DNA of 64,000 nucleotides from Anniella stebbinsi (taxonomy: Eukaryota > Chordata > Lepidosauria > Squamata > Anniellidae): contig JARDYH010000001.1 of NCBI GenBank assembly GCA_029215795.1, forward strand, positions 399,999,154 to 400,063,153. Direction: 5' to 3'. The translations under genes were made by a program, and so were the position numbers. A model generated the notes under the pieces. That model was given only the letters and a program-made list of their open reading frames with translations. It ran no database searches and had not been told where the DNA came from. Shown piece after piece: positions 23,334 through 35,848 of the stretch; position 1 is the first letter of the stretch; each line of letters opens with the position of its first letter.

Positions 23334-23808
23334 GTTCCCTACAGCAAGGATGCAGACAAGCTTGAGGGGGTTCAGAGGAGGGCAATGAGGATGATTAGGG
23401 TTCTGGAAACAAAGCCCCATGAGGAGAGACTGAAAGAACTGGACATGTTTAGCCTGGAGAAGAGAAGATTGAGGGGAGACATGATAGCACTCTTCAAGTA
23501 CTTGAAAGGGTGTCATACAGAAGAGGGCCAGGATTTCTTCTCGATCATCCCAGAGTGCAGGATGTGGAATAATGGGCTCAAGTTACAGGAAGCCAGATTC
23601 CGGCTGGACATCAGGAAAAACTCCCTGACTGTTAGAACAGTACGACAATGGAACCAATGACCTAGGGAGATCGTGGGCTGTCCTTCAAAAGGCAGCTGTT
23701 CAGCCATCTGTCAGGCATGCTTTAAGGTGGATTCTTGCATTGAGCGGGGGGTTGGACTTGATGGCCTTATAGGCCCCTTCCAACTCTACTATTCTATGAT
23801 TCTATGAG
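23334..23808 (+). pseudogene. CR1 LINE 3' end with C-terminal reverse-transcriptase fragment
   Basis: Translates without a break for 100 codons to [80 protein letters not shown] and RQWNQ, then stops early at 23660. After a 3' region it ends CCAACTCTACTATTCTATGA TTCTATGA, the canonical CR1 tail. More intact than the copy at 11929-12412. Confidence 0.92.
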
Positions 23809-25228
23809 ACCAGGCTGGTCTCCCTCATGCCGTGATGTTCTTCCCAGGAGACAGCAGGTGCAGAAGGTCTCCTGGCCTATGCCAGAGTGTGTTTGCCTTC
23901 AGTTCTGCAGACCCAGGACAATGAGACTCCAGACTTTTATTTTATTTATTTATTTATTTATTTGTTTGTTTGTTTGTTACATTTCTGTGCCATCCAGCAG
24001 TCAAAGCAATTTTACCCTACCCCTAGTTCCAAAGTATGATGGGACAGGCTGCAGTTGCGTAGCAATGATGGGAAGATACTCTGCAGATGCTCAGCAGAAG
24101 TTCCTTCCACGACATTATTTTTAGGGAAGGTTGCACCTTTGATGCACGCCCTTCCCACAGGAAGGTTGGTGTGTGGCTTGATCTTGTCCCAGAGCAGCCG
24201 AAAGCTCCGCAAACAAATCATCCTCTGTGGTTTGTGCTCTGCAAAAACGCATATGTCAGAGTCAGCCGAAAGTGATTACAAAGGGAACAGTTAGTTGACA
24301 GTCTGACTGGGCCTGTCCTGGAGCGTCAATCCTACTTAAGGCTTTGCCCAGTGTTCCTGTCTCTGGCGAAAACGTACAGGCTTTATGATGTCAGGCCTGC
24401 CTTCTCTCTCTCTCTCTCTCTCCATGGCTCAGCGCTTTGCCTTGCCTGCCCCGTTCTGGCAACAGCAGCAACAAAACCCACAGACAGCCCAAATGCTCCC
24501 CTTTGCTCCACTGCTACTATATATAGCAGCAAACGTGAAATATAGCGATGAAATTGTTCTCCTGGGCTCCGTGCGGCGTAATGGAAACTTTCTTCAAAAG
24601 ACTCTTCCAATTGTGGCTCCTATTATTTCCCCTTCCAGGCAGCTCTTATCACTTCGGCAGGATTGCTGATCTTTGTATCTTCCCTGAGAGCAGGCTCATG
24701 GGCCAGAACAGGGCGTTTCTAACCGGAAGTGCGCTTCTCGGTACCCTCCGGAATAAAAGATAGTCCTTGCTTATGTTACGAACGGCGGCATGGCTGAAGT
24801 CACGAGCGGTTGGGGCTAGAACCAGGGATGCCCTGCTCTGTGTGTAGATGTCTTGTGTGGTTAACTACTGATGCTAAGGGTGGGACATCTCCCTGTGTAG
24901 TGAAGGGTTCCCAGATAATAGAATGGCTCTGACTACTAGGCTGCTCATTGGCCATTGGAAGGGCTATGAAGGCTTCCTATTCAGACTAGGACTTTGCATA
25001 GTTCTGGACAGGCAACATGGTGCCCTCCAGGCATTTTGGCCTCCCATCAGCCTCACCTAGCACTACCAATGGTCTGGAATTATGGGAGTTGTAATCCATA
25101 ACATCAGGAGGGCATCCGTTTGCTTAGTGCTGGCCTAGGCAATGATAGACTCCAAACTTGATTCTCCTGCTCTAAAGAATTACTGGATGGCCCTTTTGAT
25201 GTCCATCCAGTAATTCAAGTGTGGTATA

Positions 25229-25264
<36 letters not shown>

Positions 25265-26158
25265 GTACGTGAAAGAGAGAGAGAGAGAGAGAGGTGATAT
25301 GCATATATTGGAGGACATATTTGCGCTTGAACATTCTTGCCTATTAGAAACACTTCAAACTTTTCTCAGATGGGAGATACAATATGGATGATGATTAAAT
25401 CATTTATAATATTAAGCCAGGAGGAATCTATATCAGTTCTAAAAGAAAAGTACGTCAATGGGACAAAGCCTACTGCGCTGGCAGCACATGGATCCAGGAG
25501 TTCCTGGATCTAGCTGAGCTGCCGCTGACATCAAGGGCTACGTAAATTGCCAACGTCAATGCCTTCCAGTTGTGGTTTCAGCCCCAGGATTTTTTCTCTG
25601 GTTTCATGCCGAAGTGGCACCACTGAAACAGGCTAGCCCAGGAACAGCGCAAGCAAGGATTGTCACATCACAGACTCCAGATGCCTTGGCTAGTGATTAT
25701 GATGCTCCACCTTAATGGAGGTGGCTAGAAGGAGCTGGTCTCAGGAATCCCATACTCACACACACCCAAACCAGCTTGTGGTCCAATCTGAAGAAGAACA
25801 CTCTTCAGGCCACCCACATTAGGAGGATTCCTCTGAGCCAACTGGACTTGCACCATCGATCCATCTCTTCCATGTCGCATTGAGCACCTTGTGAACTCAC
25901 AGCTTTGCCCAAACAGGTCAAATGTTCTTCCACAGTGGCTGAAAGGGCTAAAAGGTCATAGTCCGGATCCAGCTCTAGTGGTTGGGAACAGGTAGCAACC
26001 CCAGGTTGGGAGGTGCATGCATAGATGACCCAAAAATGGATCCAGCTGGGGTGTTTTATGAGCACTGTGAACAACATGTGTGCCTGCATTGAATGCGCAT
26101 GAAGGCACCTGCTTTTGCACATGGATCTTCCATGCTGGATGGGTGTGAATGAGAGATT
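23809..26158. other. No gene seen; microsatellites and one repeat remnant
   Basis: (TTTA/TTTG)n at 23938-23980, (TC)n at 24402-24422, (GT)n at 25230-25262 and (GA)n at 25276-25293. 25020-25140 is a GGGAGTTGTAATCC palindromic-repeat remnant. 24440-24800 has no repeat signature but also no credible exon. Confidence 0.35.
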
Positions 26159-26242
26159 GGCTTGTATCCAATGTTAGTCTAACTGAAATCCCATTCATTT
26201 TAATGTGTCTACTTTGAGTAAGACTAACACTGGGTACAATCC
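26159..26242. mobile_element. 84-bp foldback element
   Basis: TTGTATCCAATGTTAGTC and GACTAACACTGGGTACAA-like arms are inverted around a CATTCATTTTAATG centre. It resembles widespread short reptile foldback elements, but no duplication is visible. Confidence 0.6.
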
Positions 26243-26589
26243 ATTATTGTTACTTCAGTAGCTGCTCTTAAGAGATGTGCATGAGATGATAAGGCAAGAA
26301 AGAAAGGGATGGGCACGGCTTTGAAGATGGTGTTTCAAAGTCTCTGAATTAGGTTTTCTTTTTTCCCTCCTTACCCAGAAGATGATTGTATTGCAGATCT
26401 GAAGAGAAGTTAGACATTTTTCTCATACTATGCATTCTTTGGCTCCGAACGCTGATGGCACACAGGAAATTAGTGGTTTTGAATGGCTCAAAAGGCAATA
26501 CAGCTAGCTCTCTGAGGGATAAACAGTCAAAAGCCTTTTCAGTCGTTCACTGTTGAACCTTGCACAAATGATTCATACAAGTCATCTAC

Positions 26590-26591
<2 letters not shown>

Positions 26592-26667
<76 letters not shown>
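26592..26667. repeat. Compound microsatellite (CT)n(TG)n
   Basis: About 20 CT units, a short interruption, then about 14 TG units. Confidence 0.95.
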
Positions 26668-26669
<2 letters not shown>

Positions 26670-26959
26670 CACTATCTTCTCAGGTTAGCTTTGAAAGATA
26701 TGAGAAGAACAAACTCATGGGTCACACTACTCTTTGACTGAACCACAGCATTTATGGGTTGTATAATCCAGAGTGTTCAGGGCACTCGTCTTTGTAGGAC
26801 AAGACTCTCAGCCAATAAAAGGATATCATTCATCACAGAAAGGAAGAATAACACAACATCAAAACATGTACCCCTGTGCACAAGATAGCAGAAATAAACA
26901 GAAACTAGCAACACAGCAACAGGAATAGCACTCAGAAACAATCACAGCCAGTCCTGAAA

Positions 26960-27385
26960 AACACTTTTTTCACCTGCCACCTTAAGGCATGCTCTGTTGG
27001 GGTGAAGTGGGCATTCCTAGGGAAAGGATTCTGTAGCGATGGTGCCACCACTGAGTAGACCCTGCTCCTGTAAGACTTCTGCTAAACTTTAGGAAGTGAG
27101 GGCACCTGGATCAGCCATCTTGAATGGATCACACGAGGGGTATATCCTGCTGGAAAGTGGTCCTTTGGGTTTTCAAGTCCCATCCATTTAGGGCTTTATA
27201 GATGAAGCCCAATACCTCGAACTGAGCACGGAACCAGTAGACAACCAGTGCAGCTTGTGCCATATTGGCATAATATGCTCCAAGGATCCAGTCTCTTCCA
27301 GCAACCTGATGGCAGCATTTGGCACCAGTTGCTTTTCCCAGATGCTTTTCAAGGGGAGCCCCATGTCTATAACTGCGTCGCATGG
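26960..27385 (-). pseudogene. Degraded LINE 3' region (CR1/L2 group)
   Basis: The minus strand gives YWFRAQFEVLGFIYKALNG (the FR.KF.vL...YKALnG motif). The plus strand has AGGGCTTTATAGATGAAGCC and GAACTGAGCACGGAACC, the antisense of that region. Several frame breaks. Confidence 0.65.
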
Positions 27386-28030
27386 GTATTCCTTGTCTCT
27401 TTAAAATGCAGTGTGCCTGAGAGAGAACAGACCGCTGCTGCTGTCGTTTTGCCGGTAAAGCTGACACATGCCTTGCTTATTAGAATGGCAATAGACAGAT
27501 TCATGTTCTTCCAAAAGGACAATTCAGTGGGTTTGGAGGATTTGAAAGATCCACTATTTTGCTCTTTGCTGCTCTTAACCAGCGAACTAGTAAGAATTAA
27601 ACTCCCTTTGCCTTTTGGAACAACAGGACAAGATGTTGAGATTCAGCTGCTATCACAATAGAAACGATGTCCCTTTTTTCTCATTTCACTGCAGGAGATT
27701 TGCTCAGGCCACAGTTGGTAGAAAAGGAAGACTAGTTTTTTAAAATTTCTGATCACAGCTTGTTCCTGTCTGTGTTCTCCAATTAGGCTTCAACAATTCC
27801 TTTCCCTGCAGGAGCACCTGTACCTTTAATAGCTATTCGACAGCTGGGACAATGGGATGCATGGCTTCTTCCTTCGTAGGGATTTAATGACAAGAGAATC
27901 AGCCACCTCTGAACTTTGGATCCCACTCTCTGTATTTAGCAGTGCTTATCTCCCATCATCTGCTGAGCAGAGATACGAGCTTTTCCCCTTCATAAGAAAA
28001 GAGGAGGAAGCTGCTGGGTGGTTCAATCCT
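27386..28030. other. No gene seen
   Basis: Unique-looking. A 137-codon open frame at 27248-27661 overlaps antisense LINE and has no recognisable domain. Confidence 0.3.
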
Positions 28031-28290
28031 GCTTACTTCTGAGTAGTCATGCAAAGGCATACCCTGCTTACTTGTGAGTAGACATGCTTACTTCTGAGTA
28101 GAAATGGTCATTGAAAGACTGAGTAACTCAGTTCTCCTTTCCAGGCCTTGCCCTTCTGAGCTGCCTTGCCCTGCTTACTTGTGAGGAGACATAATGCTCA
28201 TGCTTACTTCTGAGTAGACATGCAGAGGCTTGTCCTGCTTATTTGTGAGTAGATCTGCTGCTCATGTTTACTTTGGAGTAGATGTGCTTC
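28031..28290. repeat. Clustered degenerate repeat CTGCTTACTTNTGAGTAGACATG
   Basis: Seven imperfect units start near 28031, 28064, 28086, 28170, 28200, 28236 and 28264. Spacing is irregular (about 20-85 bp), and units alternate TTCTGAG and TTGTGAG. Confidence 0.75.
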
Positions 28291-29210
28291 CTACTATGCA
28301 ATAACAATGGAATTGGGGGTGGGGTGGATTTTTAGACCTGCCCACTTTTGTTTTTGGCCCTGCCCCTAACCACAATTCCACCAACACCCACCCTGTACCT
28401 TGACTTTGCGTGGCCAAAGACCTAAGGGGGAAGCAGGAAATCAGGAGATATCTCACCGGCACAATCATCCACATGTATTTCCTTCACAACTGGCCTCTCA
28501 AATTATCTCTGTTCTTTCTTGCTTTCCTCGTAAATGTAGTATGCCTTGACTCATTGAACAAAGCTGTTATGTACCATTACATACCCCTCTTCAATTGAGG
28601 GAGGAAGGTGCATCGTTTCACAATGGCCGCAAAGCTTCTAATAAAACTTTATCCGCATTGTATTCTTGGGCCTTTAATGAATTGTTGGACTCTGGCTGAC
28701 GTTGCGGGGGCCTGGGCGCTTTCTCCTGACAAATTGTATCCCTCGAGTGAACAGGCTGGGTTTCCTCTCTCTATTCTCCCCTCCCCGCTCCCCCACTGCA
28801 TTTCAAATGGACAGTTGGAGGAGTTCATGTACGATATCAGTGTCTGCTTTTACATGTCCCTGGAGCCGCTGCATGCTTTATTAGTCTACGTTTCTCTACG
28901 CGGCGATTTCTTCCTCTTTCTCTCTCCCCACCGCACCCCTTTCCTTCTGGGTTGATAGCCGATGTGATGTGCTGGTTTGAAGTCTCCCCTGGGAATCAGG
29001 CATTTAGTGCTACAAGAAGGGCCGATTCCCAGGCTGTGTTTTGAAGACGCAATCAGGGCAATCGCTCTCAAGGATAGGAATGGCCTGGCAAGGCAGAGGC
29101 CGTTTGGGGAAGCAGCAGCTGTTTGTGTAGGACATTCGTTGGCAAATGGAAGATTCCCCAGCGGAGGTGGAATGCATTTTCATCAGGGAGTGGTAGTTTG
29201 GAGGATGGTG
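28291..29210. other. No gene seen; possible conserved non-coding block
   Basis: 28600-28960 is repeat-free and includes GGGCCTTTAATGAATTG and similar words. No splice-bounded exon could be defended. Confidence 0.3.
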
Positions 29211-29530
29211 TAGGGTGACCATATGGAAAGGAGGGCAGGGCTCCTGTATCTTGAGCAGTGTTATTGAAAAGGGGATTTCAATAGGTGTCATTGTTATGCA
29301 TACAGCACCTGGTGAAACTCCCTCTTCATCACAACAGTTAAAGCTGCAGGAGCCCTGCTGAGCATGACCAGATACAAAAGAAGGCAGGGCTCCTGCAGCT
29401 TTAACTGTTATGATGAACAGAGAATTTCACCAGGTGCTGCATGCATAACAAAGACACCTGTTGAAATCCCTTTTCAATACAAATGTTAAAGGTACAGAAG
29501 CCCTGTACTCCTTTTCATATAGTCACCCTA
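29211..29530. mobile_element. hAT-like non-autonomous element, main family copy 6
   Basis: TAGGGTGACCATATGGAAAG and CATATAGTCACCCTA ends with the four-arm body. The flanking octamers GGATGGTG and TATGAATC do not match. Confidence 0.85.
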
Positions 29531-30086
29531 TATGAATCTGACTCATGGATTCTGCAGCAGAACAACTTTTACCCAGTTGCATGGATTCCATGGACCTGTG
29601 GACCTTTTTCTTTTTCTTTTTTTTTTACTTTCCAGAATTTCACACAAATGTAGAAAACTACATAAAATTAAAAATAAAACACTGTTCATTTCCCCCACAA
29701 GCTAAACATGAAAATATGCTTTTGGGGGGTTGTGAATTGGGGGGGGGGATCTGGGGATGTTGGCATGTGTGAATTTTTGCAAGTCTGAATTTGCACAAAT
29801 TCATGAAATTGGAAATAATCTGATTCTGTCAATGAGCAGACAATGGGATGAAAGGCACCTGACAAATGGAGTTTACAAAATCTGTACAAAATTCTTGTGG
29901 GTAATCTATAGGTAATACATGCTGGCAGCAAGTGGGGTCAGAGCCAAAAGCCCTTTGGCAGACCTTTAAATAGAGGATTGTTCTCTGTAAAAAAGAGAAG
30001 ACATGTCCACCTTAAGCTACTCTCTGAACAGAAACATATTCCAAGTAAGACCATTGGTCCATCGAACCCAGTAGCCAGGCTCGCCC
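29531..30086. other. No gene seen
   Basis: T-rich tract at 29606-29628 and G tract at 29740-29748. Unclassified. Confidence 0.3.
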
Positions 30087-30344
30087 AATCACAGAAAGGA
30101 AATCAGCCATGGAGGCTGATTTCCTCTCCCCATACACGATGGGGGGATTCGCATCAGTACCCCATGACAGCACGACTTCTCATGTCACATGAACCTATCC
30201 AAGGTGGTTTGTTGCTTTCTGCTGTGGGTAACAAGCCATCCAGAACCCTACAATAGGCCATGAATTCTGGGTGGCTTGTTACTCACACACAGAGAGGGGA
30301 AATCAGCTCTGATTTCCCCTCCATGATTGTGTGAACAAGGTCAT
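30087..30344. mobile_element. Palindromic foldback repeat, probable MITE
   Basis: The central inversion GTAACAAGCCATCCAGAA / TTCTGGGTGGCTTGTTAC is at about 30227-30281. The outer inverted GGAAATCAGCC..GCTGATTTCC blocks are on the left and GGGGAAATCAGCTCTGATTTCC on the right. The ends are not fixed. Confidence 0.6.
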
Positions 30345-30482
30345 TATGGTCTGCAGTGACTGGTAGCGGCTTTCTCAGGTTTCAGGAAGGAATTTTCCTG
30401 GCCCTACCTGGAGATACTGGGGATCGAACCTGGGACCTTTTGCATGCGGAACGGACGCTCTACCAATGAGCTACAGCTCTGT
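30345..30482 (-). mobile_element. SINE with tRNA-Ala-like head, reversed
   Basis: The plus strand shows GGGGATCGAACCTGGGACC (antisense B box), TTTGCATGC and CTCTACCAATGAGCTACAGC (antisense A box), preceded by the body TACCTGGAGATACTGG and TCAGGTTTCAGGAAGGAA. Confidence 0.85.
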
Positions 30483-31506
30483 TGCTACACTGTTGGCATT
30501 TTGCAGAGTTACTCCAGGGAAACTGCTAACTGTTTCTCTTCTCCCTTATCTCTACCTTTGAGGACTTCCTGCTCTTGCACTTGCACTTCCTTCGCCAAAC
30601 CAGTGACTGATGGAGGCTGCGGCACGAGCCCTTAGGTGGCTCATTGCTCCAGCAGCCTGAGGTTTTGAGTGCTAAAGCTTGCAGAATTGGTTTCTGCAAA
30701 AGCATTTACTTGCCATTTGGAAGGTGATGGCAGGGGGTGGGGGTGGGGTGGGGTGGGGGGGAGGAATTGATCTCTCCATGTGCTGGGAAAGGGGTGAAAT
30801 CCTGTTAGATGAATTGCCTTCTCGGAATTGTTCACTCAGCTCAAATTTACATACATTTTTGTTGGTTTTGCACCGCCGATGGCTGAAATTATTTTTGCTT
30901 CTGAAAGATTTAGGTGACTCTCTCTCTCTCTCTCTTTCATTTTTACTTTTTTAAAGCTCTATCCTGATGTGCTGCTATAAAGTAATGGGCTAACAAGCAC
31001 ACACCTGGTGGCTTCAAACCGCCGGCTCTTTTTCTTTCGAGCCTGGCTTCTTCTAACCAGCATTCAACGGGTCTGAAAAAGAGACAGTCACATATATATC
31101 CCGCCGGTCATGAAATAATAATGGCAGGATTAGAAGCTAATTAGATTAAAATGGGGATGCATGGAAACAAATGTGCTTGGGATGGGTCGACACTTCTTGG
31201 GATGATGGTGGAATTCCTGCCCGCTTGGGCAAAATACAGTGAGCGGCTCGCAAGCAGGGATGTGTGAATCAAAAAGAAAAGAGCTCTCTGGATCTCTCTG
31301 AGTTCTATCTCAAAGCTTGTTCGGGCTCAAGTCTAGTGATGTCGCAAATGCCCAACTGGGTCAGGGAATCCGGCAGACCCCCTAGGCCTGCCCCCTGGAC
31401 CTATTCAGGTGCTCCTGGTGTGAGCACAGGCCTACATTGACCAATGGCGTAAGACAGCTTCCTACGTTCTTCCTACCAAACATGGAACCACACAGACACG
31501 CACTCT
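30483..31506. other. No gene seen; AT-rich block possibly conserved
   Basis: G-rich tract at 30734-30763 and (TC)n at 30917-30934. 31090-31165 has TCATGAAATAATAATGG and AAGCTAATTAGATTAAAATG, homeodomain-site-like words without any repeat signature. Confidence 0.35.
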
Positions 31507-31823
31507 TGTCACATGCCTGTAACAATGATTCCGCATGGTTGACCTGGGCACCATTTTGAAGATGAGTCAGCTTTGCTTCAGCAATGCACCTTGGAACTTC
31601 TGGCTGTGTTTGCTAACTGTTTGCCCTTATCGTGACAAGAGGCAGACATTGAAAATGACTGTGAACCTCGTGTCATATACCTGTAACAATGATTTCACAT
31701 GGTAGACCTGGGTGCCATTTCGAAGACGAGGCCTTTTTGCTTCAGCAGTGCAGCTCAGAATTGCCGGCTGTGTTTGCTAATTGTTTGCTCTCGTCATGAC
31801 AAGAGGCAGACATTGAGAATGAC
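31507..31823. repeat. Two-unit tandem duplication, 153-bp units, 164-bp period
   Basis: 31507-31659 and 31671-31823 align end to end: CTGTAACAATGATT, GACCTGGGCACCATTT / GACCTGGGTGCCATTT, GACAAGAGGCAGACATTGA. Identity is about 80% by eye, with equal unit length and an 11-bp spacer. Confidence 0.88.
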
Positions 31824-32998
31824 AAGCTGTTAATGAGACCATCCAGTGCCTCGCTTCAGCACAACTTGCGGAGGCACCACCGAAGATAACAACCAACAAG
31901 AGAGAACCTGACATGGGTGATTGTCCCCCATGATGAAATTGCTTCTGGAGTTCCAAGTGGATTCCTTCCCCCTCCCCCAAGCTTCCTTTTGGAATGGGAT
32001 AAGAGGGAACAGGTACCTGAAATAGCAATTACTTGGAGAATATACTTGAACCCCACTGCACAGTAACCCAGTTAGCAAGGGGGGGCTTATCTGTCATTAG
32101 CAGGGAGAGATTTAGCAATATCAGCTTTGGCACTACCTCATTAAATAGGCTGAGTTTAAAATTCTCCTTCGACACAGACAAAGGTTGCAAGTCTCGAACC
32201 ACTTAATCAGCAGCAGCACTGTGGAAGTTGGTTGGGTTTCTCCAGGACAACTTACAGCTAAATGGTTTGCGCTGTGCATGATTAGAAGCCTGCATGCTCT
32301 TTATATTTGGCCAGAGAGCCCCCATTTAAGCAATTTTGGGAAAGAGAGGTCAGTGTTTTCAAACAGACAAGATGGGCTTTGACAGGGTGAGGAAGGAGTG
32401 AAGGGGTTCTGGTGGAACTCTCACTTTGGAAAAGGATGATGTTAAGAGGCCCAGATGAAATATTGTCCACTCTCGGCAAGCATCAGGGTCCAGGCAGCCG
32501 CTTCTGGAGAGAGAGGGGATCTGGCTACCAGATGGACCAGAAGCAGGTGTGAAACAGGTTAAGGGTCAAATTCCAGAGCAGCAAACAGGCACCAAGGGCA
32601 GGAACTTCATTGATTTTATTGATACCACACATTTCCACCCCCAAAATTCTGCTCAGTGAAGCAAACAGTAATAAACACAGTGGCTAACAGCATGTAAAAC
32701 TATGCCCGGAAACAGACAGCCAGTGAAGCTGTTGTCGCAAGGGAGTCACATGCTCCCTGTAACTGGTCCTGGTCCTATTCCGCTCTGCTGTAGCATTCCA
32801 GAGCAACTTAGTTGCTCAAACCAATGACTAGGTTCCTCCTTTGAGTCCCTGTGCCCAGTGGACAGGTGATATTCAGGCAAGATGAGACTGCTGCTGTCTA
32901 GAAACACAGAGCTGCTCACCTTGCAATGGAAAGAGAACACTGGGTGCAGGAGGCAAAGGTTTCACACATGCACATGCACACACAGCACATTACACAAT
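31824..32998. other. No gene or repeat recognised
   Basis: Unique-looking. No frame with a recognisable domain. Confidence 0.3.
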
Positions 32999-33190
32999 GT
33001 GCCACCTCAAGTATCAGAGCCTATAAACCTATACACCCCAGTTGTTGGGGAACATGGATGGGAAGGTGCTGTTGCACCCATGGCCTGATGTAAGTTCCTG
33101 GACGACAGCTGGTTGGCCACTGTGTGAATAGAATGCTGGACTAGGTGGGCCCTTGGTCTGATCCAGCAGGGCTCTTCTGATGTTCTTAAT
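32999..33190 (+). mobile_element. Dispersed LINE-like 3' end (TTGGCCACTGTGTGAA family)
   Basis: CCAGTTGTTGGGGAACATGG, GCTGGTTGGCCACTGTGTG, GATCCAGCAGGGCTCTTC. The same sequence recurs at 34217-34385, 40017-40105, 58931-59225 and 63772-63872. Confidence 0.7.
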
Positions 33191-34216
33191 GTTGGTGACA
33201 GACCTATGTCATTGATTAGGGCCTCTGGTCTCCACCTCTACAGGATGTTTCCTGTCACCCTGCATCGGTCCGCAAAGCACAGCCTGGCAGAAGGGCAGGT
33301 GCAAAACAAAGAAACTGCAGATGTTGTCATCTGTTTCTGGTACATCCCGTTAAGACAAAGAGACATCTCCTTGTGTCCTCTGCTATCTCTCTTGCTTCTG
33401 GGATCCATTCCTTATCCATATTCTCATTTATGTTCCATCTCAACCCACCATCGCTGTTCCAAATCACACTTGCGTTTCCCCCTGACATCCCGCATGCCTT
33501 TCAAGAGGTCTCGTCGGGGCTTCCTTCCTTCCTTTAAGGCAGACATCACCTTGGAGAGAGATAAGACTGCCTCACGTTGAATGTAATCTCTTCTTCTTTG
33601 ACAGACACATTTTATTTGGGAGGCTTCTTTATTTAGAAGCATCGGGCGGTTCATGCCCTGTTCTCCAGGAATAGTGATTACACTGAAGTAACGTTTGTTT
33701 ATAGAAGGTAGGCAAGGCGGACCGGCAACAAAATCTTGTAGTGTGCAGTGTCCCTCCTCACAATTCCAACCAGCCATGCCCTTTTGCCCGACATGCCATT
33801 CCCTGGCTCTTGTTTTCCATTTCCGCCAGCGGTCAGCCAGCATTCCATGGCCCATGAGCTGGTTCAGTTCTTATTGGGATGCTTTGGGCTATTTCCCCCT
33901 TAGAGGGTTCCCTCTCCACTTAAGTGTTTTTCAGGGCCAGCCCTGCCCTTAGGTTGAGTGAAGCAGTCACCTCAGGCAGCAGATGTTGGGAGGCGGCAGC
34001 AAGGTGTTGGAGGAGAGAGTGTGTGGCCTGCTCTGTACCGCTCAAACCTTCCTGCTGCTAATGTTGAAGGCAGATTCGTCAGCCAGTCCAGTCATCTTTT
34101 GTACATGTAATGGGAGATGGCGCCATTTTGTCCTTCACCTCACCTCAGGCAGCAAAATGCCTTGGGCTTTCCTTGCTGTTTTTGTATTTCTGCAAACTAT
34201 GGAGTTTTCCCAAGCC
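33191..34216. other. No gene seen
   Basis: Open frames on both strands (such as 33424-33855, minus) show no domain and overlap each other. No splice-bounded exon could be supported. Confidence 0.3.
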
Positions 34217-34385
34217 AACAGATATGTATGTACACCAGTTGCTGGGGAACATGAGCAGGATGGTGCTGTTGCACTCATGTCCTCCTTGTGGGTTTCCCAT
34301 GGGCAGCTGGTTGGCCACTGTGTGAACAGAATGCTGGACTCAATGGATCTTTGGTCTGATCCAGCAGGGCTCTTCTTATGTTCTC
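34217..34385 (+). mobile_element. Dispersed LINE-like 3' end, second copy
   Basis: CCAGTTGCTGGGGAACATG, GCAGCTGGTTGGCCACTGTG, GGTCTGATCCAGCAGGGCTC. Confidence 0.72.
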
Positions 34386-34464
34386 CCTCTGCTGCACAGA
34401 TGGTACCTTTCTGGCTCCATAAGACGTTTGGGCAACTTGTGCCCTTCGGTTCTTTCTTTTTTCT

Positions 34465-34565
34465 CTTTTCGTTTTGGCCTACAATTCCCATCAGCCCTAG
34501 CCAGCATGATGAGGGATCATGGGAGTTGTAGGCCAAAACATCTGGAGGGTCCTAAAGTGACCATC
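34465..34565. mobile_element. Palindromic hAT-like MITE (GGCCTACAA..TTGTAGGCC)
   Basis: TTTTGGCCTACAATTCCCAT and ATGGGAGTTGTAGGCCAAAA are inverted around CAGCCCTAGCCAGCATG. A more complete relative is at 55081-55218. Confidence 0.75.
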
Positions 34566-35810
34566 CCTGTTCCAAAAGGAGCCACACTCAGAGAACGGGC
34601 TTGCTTTTAGAAGGCAGATGCATTTGGAAGCCCGTGTGCTTTCCAGGATAATATTCCACACATGTTAAAGCTGAAATGAGAAATCAGGAGAAGGAATTAT
34701 TTGAACAATGGCCATTATGTTGAGAGCGCCGGCTTATGTTGCCTGGCTTCTCCATTCCTCTAAAGATTAATCATGTTTCTCAATTATCTGATCTGTGGGA
34801 AGAAGGGAGAAGAATTTTCTGTTCCTTGCTGAATAAGTCTCAGTTTGCTCATCTTAACCTCTGTGATTTTGGCAATTAGCAAAGACCAAATATTTTGACG
34901 TGATTCATAAGCCGGGAAGAATTATCTGAAATTGGCAAAAGGGAGACTCACAAATGGAAGAGGTGGGGGGAGATTTTGAAGTTAAGAATGAGTTTGTGTA
35001 TGGGAGTTATTACTGCTAAAAAAAATTTTTGTTTTAGATTGGGATTAATTATAAGAGGATGCAGAAGTATAATTAGTGTTCTTTCTGTGGAGGATTATAA
35101 ATTCTCCTGAATGCCCCTTTTTATTGCATTCTTACCTTCTTTAGTTTCCTTTCTGTGCTTTTTTGATTATCTGTGCCATGACCTCAGGGTTCCAAATTTT
35201 GCAATGCAATAGGACTGACATTTTTGTGTAACAGGTGAGATTTCTCTCCCCTCCCCACCACCACTTTAAAAGGGCTGTTAACTACCTGTTTACCAGTTGA
35301 CAACCGATTTCTAGGGGTAGATAGTAATGCCCTTAGAATACCAGTTCCCCTCACTATAAAGCAAATTAGAGTGGTGCCAAATATTTTTCTCCCTTGGGTG
35401 TTTTTGAGGTGGAAAGTGTGTTCTCAAAAGGTTCCAAAAGCACTCCCTAAAACTCTGTTTTTCCTACCTTCTAGAAGGCTTTATTCCCACAATCTGCTGT
35501 TGAGGCAGCATTTGCAACCTCCTCTCCCAGCCAATATTAATAGGGCTTCTCCATTCTCCTGTACTATGTTGTCCCAACCAACCAGGGATCACGTGCTGGA
35601 CACAATAGTGTTACAGAGTCAATCAGATGTGTCTGTAGGATAGCTATAAGAACAACAGAAGGCTGATTGTATTTGCTCCAAAGCCCCCAGCAAGCTTTGG
35701 TTGCAATATAACATTCTTTCTGATCTGAACTCTTCTGATCTGGATTGCTCTTTGGTCCTGACTTCAGAGTCCTGGCTCAGTCTTGCCTGATGCCCATGGA
35801 CTAGGCCTCA
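34566..35810. other. No gene seen
   Basis: 34720-35200 is AT-rich and repeat-free. 35690-35805 is rich in TGACTTCAGAGTCC-type words like unclassified long repeats. Confidence 0.3.

Positions 35811-35848
<38 letters not shown>

Noticed and set aside
28031..28290. CRISPR-like repeat cluster
   Set aside because: The units are degenerate with irregular spacing, in what is clearly a vertebrate genome.
28608..28955. 115-codon frame as a possible exon
   Set aside because: No domain and overlapping alternative frames. The region may be conserved DNA but coding is not supported.
33424..33855. 143-codon minus-strand frame
   Set aside because: Overlaps plus-strand frames of similar length and has no family resemblance.
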